Source of the DNA: Actinomadura sp. KC216
GTDB lineage: Bacteria > Actinomycetota > Actinomycetes > Streptosporangiales > Streptosporangiaceae
Length of the DNA stretch: 32,782 nt
Assembly (NCBI RefSeq): GCF_004348535.1
Contig: NZ_SMJX01000069.1
Coordinates: 1-32,782, forward strand
Reading direction: 5' to 3'
Shown here: one piece after another, positions 18,401 through 24,817 of the stretch
Layout of the letters: every line of letters begins with the position of its first letter
Numbering within the stretch: position 1 is the first letter of the stretch
Program-made: the position numbers and the translations under genes
The notes under the pieces: generated by a model
What the model saw: only the letters and a program-made list of their open reading frames with translations
Told to the model about the DNA's origin: nothing
Database searches by the model: none

Positions 18401-18492
18401 AGGGGAACATCACCAGCGGCGGCATCGACATCCGGGGAACCGCGGTGGAGAACACCGGGGAGCCCTGGGCCGACCTCAACCCGATCGCCTAG
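15409..18492 (+). CDS. DUF6519 protein with right-handed beta-helix, putative tail fibre
   Basis: This 1027-residue protein starts at ATG 15409, 14 bases after the previous stop, with GAGG at 15393-15396 as a weak ribosome site. The N-terminus (VRFDALRDFSGVRIQQGRVWLDADFNEQ) is the DUF6519 signature found in eCIS-linked proteins and probably the attachment end. A four-Cys group (Cys414, Cys427, Cys429, Cys432) separates it from a pectate-lyase-like beta-helix. The helix begins near residue 440 (FTIQDALDRLRRAGGGTLTLCPGTYRL) and carries repeated turns such as GNTV, DNTV and HNTI to about residue 1000. There is no signal peptide. It is the best candidate for the target-binding fibre. A glycan-binding or cleaving role is possible but unproven. 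Confidence 0.8.
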   Translation: MSADLSRVRFDALRDFSGVRIQQGRVWLDADFNEQVAITDRRFRAQMVDLAPQQTAVSRQTPDAFEITLSGGKMSIGAGRMYVDGLVAENHGDAPVFDPVLAEPNGTGGTEYGSQPYWPTPEEPPGGGPHLVYLDVWERERTHLNTPDLVDSAIGVDTTTRAQIVWQVRVLPGVGTDVGGGCDQPFSGWDELTAPSPLRLTTGTEAVDPVTDPCEIPPGTGYRGPENHLYRVEMHSPTQFTWSRDNAAFGAAVAEVVSATTLRLHSLGRDDQQSIKDGDWVEITDDARELAQASGEMRQVTVDVAASTITFTPALPAELTGLDHHLRVRKWDSPLITVPADGSPVSLEHGITVAFTSTGSGTARPGDHWVFAARASAPTPEQSLEKLTGAPPRGIHHHYARLALVTFPDEVQDCRPQWPVPSGGGGCACEVCVTPEQHNELGFTIQDALDRLRRAGGGTLTLCPGTYRLDEPLELGKMSSVRVRGSGNGTWLRASRTALVVRSCFDIELADFRIVCDDHEDPGVVLAHGNESVVLERLRIDQPGGPALALSDTLVDLSVSDCVLSGLSGIAAWASEGSPPQVLTVGLSVENTRFSCQERGIDLDVMKGELTAAHGGRTSIRGNTLVWCEDAGIVLTGLVPQDDGDLRGDLDIRANTLQVEGKGIVTGRVANVRDNTVVSRDRREGADGIAVLPLPPDTANGTVAVTGNTVTGFAESGIAVTAAARSLIVQHNTIRRTGAGIVVEPGNNEGAVSVHDNQIVDLRPSPGGADDRASGLRRLSFTVGVLVMGADLASVADNMIDGVGAESRDAARDVPCIGIGMASCQEGRISGNTVSRVGMPGEGTTGHGIAMAGWRGTISVSDNIVTHEPDPESVTRPGWRALTAIISEQFTFAGMRFAATPAESWLLTGDQAHRAGRWRGHLELARNTLHGGGVVNAVSIQVPGEVVMTANRCTQPDESDAPVVHLAAGLAIVQGNRLAGGGRPSMTMDVDPDAASVQGNITSGGIDIRGTAVENTGEPWADLNPIA

Positions 18493-18508
18493 CGACCCAG
18501 GAGAGCCC

Positions 18509-18805
18509 ATGTCCAGGATCGACGCTCTGGCCGGGGCGCTGCCCCGGCTCGCCGCCGACTCGGCGCGGCACGCCCGCCTGGCCGCCGCGACACGAGCCGA
18601 GCTCCGCAAGACCCTGGCCAGGAAGAACATGCGCAAACTGGCCGACGCCGACCCGGAGCTGGGCGCGCACGTGACGCGCGCCGCCGACGCGCTGGCCCGG
18701 CAGGACGAGGCCGCCGGGGCATGGCAGAAGTCGCTCGGAGAGGCGACGAAGCGATGGAAGGCGGCCCTGACCGGCCTGTCCGAGGCCCATCCCGATCGCG
18801 ACTAG
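18509..18805 (+). CDS. Small helical protein at the end of the eCIS operon
   Basis: The 98-residue product starts at ATG 18509 with AGGAGA at 18499-18504 as a good ribosome site. It is almost entirely predicted helix, rich in Ala, Arg, Lys and Asp (ADSARHARLAAATRAELRKTL, then DALARQDEAAGAWQKSLGEATKRWKAAL), without membrane segments or Cys. I do not recognise a family. It follows the fibre gene by 16 bases and is the last plus-strand gene before the convergent GntR gene. It could therefore be a fibre chaperone or a late accessory protein of the particle, but nothing in the sequence proves this. Confidence 0.65.
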   Translation: MSRIDALAGALPRLAADSARHARLAAATRAELRKTLARKNMRKLADADPELGAHVTRAADALARQDEAAGAWQKSLGEATKRWKAALTGLSEAHPDRD

Positions 18806-18823
18806 CGCCTTCGCTCGCCAGAG

Positions 18824-18840
18824 GCGGCACACCATGCCGC
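18824..18840. terminator. Possible terminator hairpin between convergent genes
   Basis: GCGGCA (18824-18829) pairs with TGCCGC (18835-18840) across a 5-base loop, inside the 49-base gap between the eCIS operon and the convergent GntR gene. The stem is only 6 bp and no T-run follows on either strand, so this is a weak call. Confidence 0.3.
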
Positions 18841-18854
18841 GAGCGCGGGCGGGG

Positions 18855-19547
18855 TCACCTGTCGAGGTTTCCCGCACCGGGGTCGTTCCCGGCGAAGACG
18901 AGTTCCAGGGCGGCGACCGCGTGGGCGCGGTGTTCGTCGAGGGACGCGATCGCCTTGCCGGCGTCGCGGTCGCGCAGTGCGGCGAGCATGGTGCGGTGCT
19001 CGTGGTTCACCCGCTCGCGGTTCTCGTGGTCGCCGTAGTACAGCGAGCGGTAGGCGTCGGTCGCCTCCCACAGCAGGCGGATGTGCCGGACGAGCCGCGG
19101 CATCCCCGAACGCTCGAACAGCGTGAAATGCAGCAGCCGGTTCGCCGCGGCCATCGCGGCGACGTCACCGGCCTCGCCGGCCCGCTCGACGTCGCGCTGG
19201 ATCTCTTCGAGCCGGTCCACGTCGGCGCCGGTGATCACGCCCACCGCGCGGCGGACCGCCTCGGCCTCCAGGATCTCCCTGATCCGGTACACCTCGCGCA
19301 GGTCGTCCATGGACAGCGAGACGACGCTGTAGCCGCGGTGCACCTGGTAGGTCACCAGGCCCTCGCCCTCAAGGATCTTCAGCGCCTCGCGCAGCGGGAC
19401 GCGGCTGACGCCGAGCCGCTCGGCCAGCGCGTCCTGCCGGATCGGGGTGCCCGGCCGGAGCTCGCCGCTGGTGATGTCCCGCCTGATCTCTTCGAGGACG
19501 AACTGCTGGGCCGTCGGCGGGCGCCGCGGCCGGTCGCCCGCGGTCAT
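18855..19547 (-). CDS. FadR-type GntR transcriptional regulator
   Basis: Start chosen at ATG 19547-19545, which overlaps the CoA-transferase stop by ATGA; upstream residues in this frame are Arg/Pro-rich shadow. The 230-residue protein has a GntR winged helix at residues 13-77 (LAERLGVSRVPLREALKILEGEGLV) and a C-terminal FCD domain at about 85-215. Asn136, His140, His184 and His206 fit the FCD metal site, which usually senses a carboxylate. The gene is co-transcribed behind the CoA-transferase. It probably controls both the CoA-transferase operon and the divergent dehydrogenase through the palindrome at 20773-20794. The ligand is likely a dicarboxylate or acyl-CoA such as glutarate (inference). 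Confidence 0.88.
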   Translation of the reverse strand: MTAGDRPRRPPTAQQFVLEEIRRDITSGELRPGTPIRQDALAERLGVSRVPLREALKILEGEGLVTYQVHRGYSVVSLSMDDLREVYRIREILEAEAVRRAVGVITGADVDRLEEIQRDVERAGEAGDVAAMAAANRLLHFTLFERSGMPRLVRHIRLLWEATDAYRSLYYGDHENRERVNHEHRTMLAALRDRDAGKAIASLDEHRAHAVAALELVFAGNDPGAGNLDR

Positions 19548-20740
19548 CCGGGCCGCCCCTCTCCGTTCTCCGGATCTCGTGGCGGGGATTCCAGGTCTCC
19601 GGCGATCCGGGCGCGGACGGCGGCGGCGTCCTCGTCCAGGCGCGGCGGCGCGGTGCGGTACCGGGGCGGCGTGGCGCTCAGCCGGATCGGGTTGGCGACC
19701 TGACCCACCGGACGCGGGCGGCGCGGGTCCCGCAGGGCGACGCGGGGAGCGAGCCCCAGCCGCTCGGCGAGGCCGAAGGCGCCGGCGAGGTCGTTGATCG
19801 GACCGCACGGGACGTCCGCCGCGGTGAGGACGGTGAACCAGTCGTCCGCTGTGCGCCCGGCGAGCGCCGCGGTGAGCGCGCTCCTCAGCGACCGCCGGTT
19901 CGCGACCCGGGCGCCGTTGGTGGCGAACCGCTCGTCGGCGGCGAGGTCCGGCCGGCCGAGCGCGCCGCAGAGCGCGCGGAACTGCCGGTCGTTGCCCGCC
20001 GCGATGACCAGCGGCCGGTCCGCGGTCTCGAACAGCTCGTACGGCGCGACGCTGGGGTGCTCGTTGCCCATCGCGGCCGGCACCACACCGGCCGCGACAT
20101 AGGCCGAGGCGTGGTTGACCAGGCCGGACAGCAGCGACGAGAGCAGCGACACCTCGACCCGCTGGCCCTCGCCGGTGGCGTCGCGGTGCCGCAGCGCGGC
20201 CAGCACGCCGAGCGCGGCGTGCAGGCCGGTGACCACGTCGACGAGCGCGACGCCCACCTTCATCCCCTCGCCGCCGGGCTCCCCGGTCACGCTCATCAGC
20301 CCGCCGACCGCCTGCATGATCAGGTCGTAGCCGGGCAGCCCGGCGCCGCCGCCCGCGCCGAACCCGGTGATCGAGCAGTAGACCAGGCCGGGGTTGGCCG
20401 CGCGCAGCTCCTCGTATCCGAGGCCGTGCCGCTCCATCGTCCCGGGGCGGAAGTTCTCCACCACGGCGTCGGCGCGGGCGGCCAGCGCGCGGGCCGTCGC
20501 GGCGCCGGCCGGGTCGGACAGGTCGAGGGCTATCGAGCGCTTGTTGCGGTTGACGGAGAGGAAGTAGGTGCTCTCGCCGTCCGCGAACGGGGGACCCCAG
20601 GACCGGGTGTCATCGCCGCCGCCGGGCCGCTCGATCTTGATCACCTCGGCGCCGAAGTCGGCGAGCAGCATCGTCGCGTAGGGGCCGGCGAGGATGCGGC
20701 TGAAGTCGACGATGACCAGGTCACCCAGGGCTCCGGTCAT
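19544..20740 (-). CDS. Class III (CaiB/Frc family) CoA-transferase, probable glutarate CoA-transferase
   Basis: ATG 20740 gives 398 residues, the usual family length; the longer open frame upstream is shadow and would run into the divergent gene. The protein opens with LGDLVIVDFSRILAGPYATMLLADFGAEVIKIE, the classic CaiB start, and has NRNKRSIALDL and ENFRPG. GYDLIMQAVGGLMSVTG follows, with the catalytic Asp expected at D168 in VALVDVVTGLHAALG. Class III enzymes move CoA between acids through an aspartyl-CoA thioester. The divergent neighbour resembles glutaryl-CoA dehydrogenase. Bacterial and human glutarate pathways use this family (succinyl-CoA:glutarate CoA-transferase), so glutarate is the likely substrate. 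Substrate choice is inferred from context only. Confidence 0.87.
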   Translation of the reverse strand: MTGALGDLVIVDFSRILAGPYATMLLADFGAEVIKIERPGGGDDTRSWGPPFADGESTYFLSVNRNKRSIALDLSDPAGAATARALAARADAVVENFRPGTMERHGLGYEELRAANPGLVYCSITGFGAGGGAGLPGYDLIMQAVGGLMSVTGEPGGEGMKVGVALVDVVTGLHAALGVLAALRHRDATGEGQRVEVSLLSSLLSGLVNHASAYVAAGVVPAAMGNEHPSVAPYELFETADRPLVIAAGNDRQFRALCGALGRPDLAADERFATNGARVANRRSLRSALTAALAGRTADDWFTVLTAADVPCGPINDLAGAFGLAERLGLAPRVALRDPRRPRPVGQVANPIRLSATPPRYRTAPPRLDEDAAAVRARIAGDLESPPRDPENGEGRPG

Positions 20741-20772
20741 GCCCGGGACCGTAACCGCCGACGATTGGAGAA

Positions 20773-20794
20773 TCAATACTGGATCCAAAATGGA
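20773..20794. promoter_or_regulatory. Candidate GntR operator in the divergent promoter region
   Basis: The core TGGATCCA (20780-20787) is a perfect palindrome. Symmetry extends outward to AT/AT (20776-20777 with 20790-20791) and TC/GA (20773-20774 with 20793-20794), so 16 of 22 positions are symmetric. It lies in the 103-base gap between the CoA-transferase and dehydrogenase starts, and the gap is AT-rich around it. The size suits a GntR dimer. No confident -10 and -35 pair was assigned. Confidence 0.5.
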
Positions 20795-20830
20795 AACTGT
20801 GCTGAGGTGGTGGCCCGAGCTTTCGGCGAG

Positions 20831-20836
20831 AAGGAG
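20831..20836 (+). promoter_or_regulatory. Ribosome binding site of the dehydrogenase gene
   Basis: AAGGAG lies 7 bases before ATG 20844. It favours that start over an in-frame ATG 50 codons upstream at 20694. Confidence 0.75.
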
Positions 20837-20843
20837 TCCTGGG

Positions 20844-22022
20844 ATGACGGGCGAAGCGGTGCGTCCGCTGGAGCTGTTCGGCGTGGACGGCCTGCTGACC
20901 GAGGAGGAGCGGGCGATCCGCGACACGGTCCGCGCGTTCGGCGCCAAGGAGCTGCGACCGAACATCGCGGAGTGGTACCGCTCCGGCGAGCTGCCCGTGC
21001 CCGAGCTGGCCCGGAAGCTGGGCGGCCTCGGCCTGCTCGGCATGCACCTGAAGGGCCACGGCTGCGCCGGGGCGGGCGCCGTCGCGTACGGCATGGCCTG
21101 CTTCGAGCTGGAGTCGGTCGACTCGGGGCTGCGCAGCCTGGTGTCGGTGCAGGGCTCGCTGGCCATGTACGCGATCTGGGCCTACGGGTCGGACGAGCAG
21201 AAGGACGAATGGCTGCCCGCGATGGCGGCGGGGGAGCGGATCGGCTGCTTCGGGCTCACCGAGCCCGACTTCGGCTCCAACCCGGCGGGGATGCGCACCG
21301 CGGCCAGGCGCGACGGCGGCGACTGGGTGCTGAACGGCACCAAGATGTGGATCACGAACGGCGCGGTCGCCGACGTCGCCGTCGTGTGGGCCCGGACGGA
21401 CGACGGCGTCCGCGGGTTCCTGGTCCCGACCGCGACGCCCGGGGTCGGCGCGCGCGACGTCGCGGAGAAGCTGTCGCTGCGCGCCAGCGTGACGAGCGAG
21501 CTCGTCCTGGAGGACGTGCGCCTGCCCGCCGCCGCGATGCTCCCCGGCGCCCGCGGCCTGTCCGGCCCGCTCGGCTGTCTCAACGAGGCGCGGTTCGGGA
21601 TCGTCTTCGGCGCGCTCGGCGCCGCCCTCGACTGCCTGGAGACGACGATCGCCTACGCGCGGGAGCGGGTGGTGTTCGACCGCCCGCTGGCGGGTTTCCA
21701 GCTCACCCAGCAGAAGTTCGCGAACATGGCGCTCGAGCTGGGCAAGGGCATGCTCCTGGCGCTCCGGCTCGGACGGCTGAAGGAGGCCGGCGAGGTCACG
21801 TCGGAGCAGGTCAGCGTCGGCAAGCTCAACAACGTCCGCGAGGCCCTGGCCATAGCCCGCGAATGCCGGACGATCCTCGGCGCCAACGGCATCACCCTCG
21901 AATACCCGGTGCTGAGGCACGCCAACAACCTGGAATCGGTGCTCACCTACGAAGGCACCAGCGAGGTGCACAGCCTGGTCATCGGAAAAGCGCTCACGGG
22001 CGTCGCCGCGTTTTCCGGCTGA
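20844..22022 (+). CDS. gcdH: Glutaryl-CoA dehydrogenase-like acyl-CoA dehydrogenase
   Basis: The 392-residue protein matches glutaryl-CoA dehydrogenases from end to end. ELESVDSGLRSLVSVQGSLAMYAI corresponds to the human [20 protein letters not shown] region, so Arg97 is the likely counterpart of the Arg that binds the glutaryl carboxylate. RIGCFGLTEPDFGSNP and NGTKMWITNG form the FAD/substrate region. NLESVLTYEGTSEVHSLVIGKALTG ends the protein with the catalytic base at Glu370. The reaction would be FAD-dependent oxidation and decarboxylation of glutaryl-CoA to crotonyl-CoA, as in lysine or glutarate breakdown. It is divergent from a class III CoA-transferase and a GntR regulator. Whether it decarboxylates cannot be proved from sequence. 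Confidence 0.85.
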   Translation: MTGEAVRPLELFGVDGLLTEEERAIRDTVRAFGAKELRPNIAEWYRSGELPVPELARKLGGLGLLGMHLKGHGCAGAGAVAYGMACFELESVDSGLRSLVSVQGSLAMYAIWAYGSDEQKDEWLPAMAAGERIGCFGLTEPDFGSNPAGMRTAARRDGGDWVLNGTKMWITNGAVADVAVVWARTDDGVRGFLVPTATPGVGARDVAEKLSLRASVTSELVLEDVRLPAAAMLPGARGLSGPLGCLNEARFGIVFGALGAALDCLETTIAYARERVVFDRPLAGFQLTQQKFANMALELGKGMLLALRLGRLKEAGEVTSEQVSVGKLNNVREALAIARECRTILGANGITLEYPVLRHANNLESVLTYEGTSEVHSLVIGKALTGVAAFSG

Positions 22023-22075
22023 CCAAATTCGTACTCAAGTACAGTAAAACATCAAATGTCTTCACGGACGAAAGT

Positions 22076-22106
22076 GCACCCCCCGGTCCTGGAGACCGGG
22101 GGGTGC
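22076..22106 (+). terminator. Strong hairpin terminator after the dehydrogenase gene
   Basis: GCACCCCCCGGTC (22076-22088) pairs perfectly with 22094-22106 around the 5-base loop CTGGA, a 13-bp GC-rich stem 53 bases after the stop. No T-run follows, as is common for actinobacterial terminators. The hairpin could also act on transcripts arriving from the other side. Confidence 0.75.
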
Positions 22107-22371
22107 AGATCCGCGGGGCGTCCGTCCCCATCCGGCGAGTGCGGGATCGCCGGAGCCCCCCGTGAACGGACGCCGACCCGCCGGCCGCGCCGGCCCGCTC
22201 CCTCCCCCCGAAAAGAGCAGGGCCGGCCCCATCACCACGGTGCGGCCATCCATCTTGCCCCCGAACCGTTCCCGGTCCGGCACGAATGAATATAGCCCAT
22301 GTAACAGAAGCCTGCAAATTTGAGCCCCAGCGGAGAAAGGGGCCGTGCCGATCCGCTCTCATTCGATGAGC
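22107..22371. other. Stretch without a supportable gene
   Basis: Short frames exist on both strands, including one on the minus strand (22062-22283) that would read through the hairpin, but none has a recognisable domain or a good start. The part from about 22285 to 22320 is notably AT-rich compared with the rest of the window. No insertion sequence ends were seen. Confidence 0.5.
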
Positions 22372-22377
22372 TAAGGT
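22372..22377 (+). promoter_or_regulatory. Possible -10 element for a leaderless start
   Basis: TAAGGT fits the actinobacterial TAnnnT -10 pattern and lies 8 bases before GTG 22386. That spacing is typical of leaderless transcripts. No clear -35 element is visible. Confidence 0.3.
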
Positions 22378-22385
22378 GCGTCTCC

Positions 22386-22643
22386 GTGGACGCCGTCACC
22401 GTCCTCGAACGGCACGCGGCCCAGAACCGCGGCGCCCTGGCCCGTCACCTCATCGACCTGGGCCGCGTCAAGGACGCCCTGGCGATCCTTCAACAGCGCG
22501 GCCCCCACCTCCTTGGCCGAAATGGGCCATCAAGGCAGCCGAAAGCACGCGAACGAGGAGTTCGCCTCATACGTCTCAGATGGAAACCAATGGGCTCCCC
22601 TGGCACGAAAGACGGCGAATGGCACGCAGCGGCAAGCCCCTGA
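22386..22643 (+). pseudogene. TPR-like gene remnant
   Basis: From GTG 22386 the first 35 or so codons read VTVLERHAAQNRGALARHLIDLGRVKDALAILQQR. This resembles one unit of the actinobacterial TPR proteins in which GRVDEALAVL-type helices repeat many times. After that unit the frame turns into sequence without TPR character and stops at 22643, inside the next gene. Known proteins of this type are several hundred residues long, so this looks like a truncated copy. It may still be transcribed from the TAAGGT element. A genuine 85-residue protein cannot be excluded. Confidence 0.35.
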
Positions 22644-23122
22644 CCCCCATCCAGATGATCGTCGGGATCGCCATGTGGCTCGGGGTGGCCCTCATCCCCA
22701 TCGTCTTCGAGATCACCGAAGTCCGCCTCGCGTTCGGCCGGACGGGGACGCCGGGGACGGCGACGGTGACCTACTGCACGGACACCGACACCTCTCCCTA
22801 CTGCAGCGGCACCTTCACCCCCGACGACCCTCCGAGCACTCCGGTCACTGTCACCCTCCGTGCGGACTCCAAGGAAGACGACGTGTTCCCCGCCCAACTC
22901 CACCCGGACGGGATCCACGCCTACCCCACCGACTTCGGAGGCCGCGCCAGCACCCTGGCCATCCCCGCCCTGGGCATCCTCATCCTCATCCCTCTCCCGT
23001 GGGCCCTGGCCTACAAGTACCTCAGACACGTCCCCGGCAAGATTTCCCTGTCCGTCATGGGAGCCCTTGCGGCGGTACCGGCCGGCATCACCCTCATCGG
23101 CCTCGCCATGCCCAACTTCTGA
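22619..23122 (+). CDS. Small membrane protein of unknown function
   Basis: ATG 22619 gives 167 residues; an in-frame ATG at 22580 would add 13. Three hydrophobic segments are visible at about residues 12-31, 112-133 and 144-163. Between the first and second is an extracytoplasmic-looking domain of about 75 residues with Cys53 and Cys62 (TATVTYCTDTDTSPYCSGTFTPDD), which could form a disulfide. The arrangement recalls DUF3592-type membrane proteins, but the match is not strong enough to name. There is no clear ribosome site. It faces the FAD oxidoreductase gene convergently, with 14 bases between the stops. Confidence 0.65.
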   Translation: MARSGKPLTPIQMIVGIAMWLGVALIPIVFEITEVRLAFGRTGTPGTATVTYCTDTDTSPYCSGTFTPDDPPSTPVTVTLRADSKEDDVFPAQLHPDGIHAYPTDFGGRASTLAIPALGILILIPLPWALAYKYLRHVPGKISLSVMGALAAVPAGITLIGLAMPNF

Positions 23123-23136
23123 GGGATGGGCGACGC

Positions 23137-24456
23137 TCACCGGTCTTCTCCTTCAGGGAGCAGCGGGAAGTTGCTGCGGAAGAGGTTGCGCGGATCGCGG
23201 TCGCGTTTGATGCCCCGCAGCCGGTTCAGCGCGGCGGGCGCGAAGGCGTCCGCCGCGGTCTCGCCGGGGTTGAGGAAGACGAGGGGCTTGCGGCCGGTGG
23301 CGGGAAGCGCGCCGGCGAGCGCCCGCTGCTTGGCCTCGATCGCGGTGGCCGTGGCGGGATCGGTGGGGATCCCGTACAGATACAGGGCGTACGGCTCGGT
23401 CAGCGGGCCGTGCGGGGAGTCGGAGGGACGGGCGAACGCGCCGCCCAGGTGCCGGATCTGCGCGATCAGCAGCGGGGCGATCGGCTCGGCGAGCAGGGAG
23501 TCGGCGGCGGCGTCGTCCAGTCCGGTCAGCAGCTCGGCGCGGGAGAGGCCCGGGCTGGGGTCGGTGGGCTCGGCGGTGATGGCGCCGAGTTCGGCGACCG
23601 TCATCGTCGCGCGGCCGTCCGACAGCGGCCGGGGAAGGCGGTCCAGCGGGGCCAGCAGGTCGCGCGCCTCGTCTTCGCCGCCGAGGTAGGTGGCGTCGAC
23701 GGAGACCATGGGGGCGGCTCCGGGGAAGTGCAGCAGGCCCAGCCAGACCGTGAGCGCCTCCGGGGCGGTGGCGGTGATCTGCCGGAAGGCGTCCAGCGCC
23801 GCGGCGGCGTGCTCGGCCGGCCACAGCATCCGCCCGCCGTACAGGTGCGGGGCGGGGTGCAGGGCGAGTTCGAGCGCGGTGACGATGGCGACGTCGCCGC
23901 CTCCGCCGCGCAGCGCCCAGAAAAGGTCGGGGTCGCTGCCGGCGGTGACATGCCGCGGACGTCCCTCGGCGTCGACGATGTCGAAGGCCGTGACGCTGTC
24001 GGCGACCCAGCCGTGGGCGCGGCCGAACCAGCTGAGGCCGCCGCCGAGGGCGACGCCGGTGGCGCTGACGACCGGGGAGCTGCCGGGAAGGCCGGTCAGG
24101 CCGTGCGGCGCGGCGGCGGCCTGCAACCGCCCGGACGGGACGCCCGCGCCGATGCGGGCGCGGCGGGCTCCGGGGTCGATGTCCACGGTGTCCAGCCGGC
24201 GGGTGCGCAGCAGCACGGCGCCGTCGGTGCGGCCGGTGGCGCCGTGCCCGCTGGGCTGGGTGGCGATGCTCAGCCCGGCATCCCGGGCGTGCCGGACGAG
24301 CGCGGCGACGTCGTCGGCGTCGGCGGCCTCGACCACGGCGTCCGCGGGCTGCTCGACGGCCAGGTTCCAGGGCCGCCGGGCGGCGTCGAACCCCGGGTCG
24401 CCGGGCAGCAGGACCTGCCCGCGGACAACGGATCGCAAGGCGTTCAGCGCGTTCAT
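23137..24456 (-). CDS. FAD-binding oxidoreductase of the BBE (berberine bridge enzyme-like) family
   Basis: The start ATG 24456 has AAGGGGG (minus strand, 24469-24463) as ribosome site. The 439-residue protein has an FAD-binding PCMH domain (about 35-200: QPADAVVEAADADDVAALVRHARDAGLSIATQPSGHGATG) and a C-terminal BBE motif (LNRLRGIKRDRDPRNLFRSNFPL). His71 in QPSGHG is the position for covalent attachment to the 8-alpha carbon of FAD. The second, cysteinyl attachment point of bicovalent members appears to be replaced in GLPGSSPVVSATG, so a single link is predicted. Such enzymes oxidise alcohols, sugars or amines with O2. There is no signal peptide. A palindrome and a TetR remnant lie just upstream. 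Confidence 0.85.
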   Translation of the reverse strand: MNALNALRSVVRGQVLLPGDPGFDAARRPWNLAVEQPADAVVEAADADDVAALVRHARDAGLSIATQPSGHGATGRTDGAVLLRTRRLDTVDIDPGARRARIGAGVPSGRLQAAAAPHGLTGLPGSSPVVSATGVALGGGLSWFGRAHGWVADSVTAFDIVDAEGRPRHVTAGSDPDLFWALRGGGGDVAIVTALELALHPAPHLYGGRMLWPAEHAAAALDAFRQITATAPEALTVWLGLLHFPGAAPMVSVDATYLGGEDEARDLLAPLDRLPRPLSDGRATMTVAELGAITAEPTDPSPGLSRAELLTGLDDAAADSLLAEPIAPLLIAQIRHLGGAFARPSDSPHGPLTEPYALYLYGIPTDPATATAIEAKQRALAGALPATGRKPLVFLNPGETAADAFAPAALNRLRGIKRDRDPRNLFRSNFPLLPEGEDR

Positions 24457-24478
24457 CCTGTTCCCCCTTCAACGCGAA

Positions 24479-24500
24479 CGGAACAGCACATGCCGTTCCG
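24479..24500. promoter_or_regulatory. Candidate TetR operator between the FAD oxidoreductase and the TetR remnant
   Basis: CGGAAC (24479-24484) and GTTCCG (24495-24500) are perfect inverted arms. GCA (24486-24488) and TGC (24491-24493) add inner symmetry, so 18 of 22 positions are symmetric. It lies 22 bases upstream of the FAD oxidoreductase start, where a repressor would block its promoter. This form is typical of TetR-family sites. Confidence 0.5.
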
Positions 24501-24650
24501 ATTAGGCGGCTCCCCATCAATGGCCAGCGCGGCGGCCACGTCGCCCTACGCACCCAGGTCATCCTGCAGACCGCACTCGACCGGCCTCTGGAGAGCGGCT
24601 ACACCAAACTAAGCACCGAGGCGATCGCCGCCCGCGCCGGGGTCGCCATC
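24501..24650 (+). pseudogene. Truncated TetR-family regulator (N-terminal DNA-binding fragment)
   Basis: In the frame of base 24501 the sequence reads RTQVILQTALDRPLESGYTKLSTEAIAARAGVA (about 24549-24647). This is the start of a TetR N-terminal domain: helix 1, the GY-T turn and helix 2. The expected recognition helix (usually of the form KTTLYRRW) and the whole ligand domain are missing. The frame changes character after 24650, and no start codon is visible in frame near the beginning. It diverges from the FAD oxidoreductase gene, the normal place for its local repressor. The fragment looks like the remains of that repressor. Confidence 0.6.
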
Positions 24651-24817
24651 CGTGTCGGCGGTGTTTTAGCAGGTCCTGGGGCAGTTCGCTGTGCGGACTG
24701 GGGCGTTGTGTGTGAGGCGGGCCACCTCGCAGAGTGTCATCCGCGGCGCGATGCGGTCGTCACATCGGCGGCATGTCGCGTTCGTGCTGACGTTTTCGTC
24801 GACTCTGTGGGGAGAGC

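Noticed and set aside
15382..18636. Minus-strand frame of more than 1000 codons opposite the DUF6519 gene
   Set aside because: It is a product of high GC content. It has no domain signature, while the plus strand encodes a clear beta-helix protein.
1..18805. Complete prophage
   Set aside because: No integrase, terminase, portal, capsid or lysis genes are present. The AAA+ ATPase, DUF4255 and DUF4157 genes point to an eCIS instead.
19548..19808. N-terminal extension of the GntR regulator
   Set aside because: It overlaps the CoA-transferase in another frame, is Arg/Pro-rich, and the ATGA overlap at 19544-19547 gives a normal GntR length.
20741..21166. N-terminal extension of the CoA-transferase
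   Set aside because: It would run through the divergent promoter and into the dehydrogenase gene. The family's normal start matches ATG 20740.
22062..22283. Minus-strand frame of 73 codons
   Set aside because: It would be coded through the perfect hairpin, has low-complexity composition and shows no known domain.
24673..24817. Possible gene or insertion element piece between the TetR remnant and hyuA
   Set aside because: No inverted ends, transposase motif or start with ribosome site was found. It probably holds the hyuA promoter, but no convincing -10/-35 pair could be chosen.
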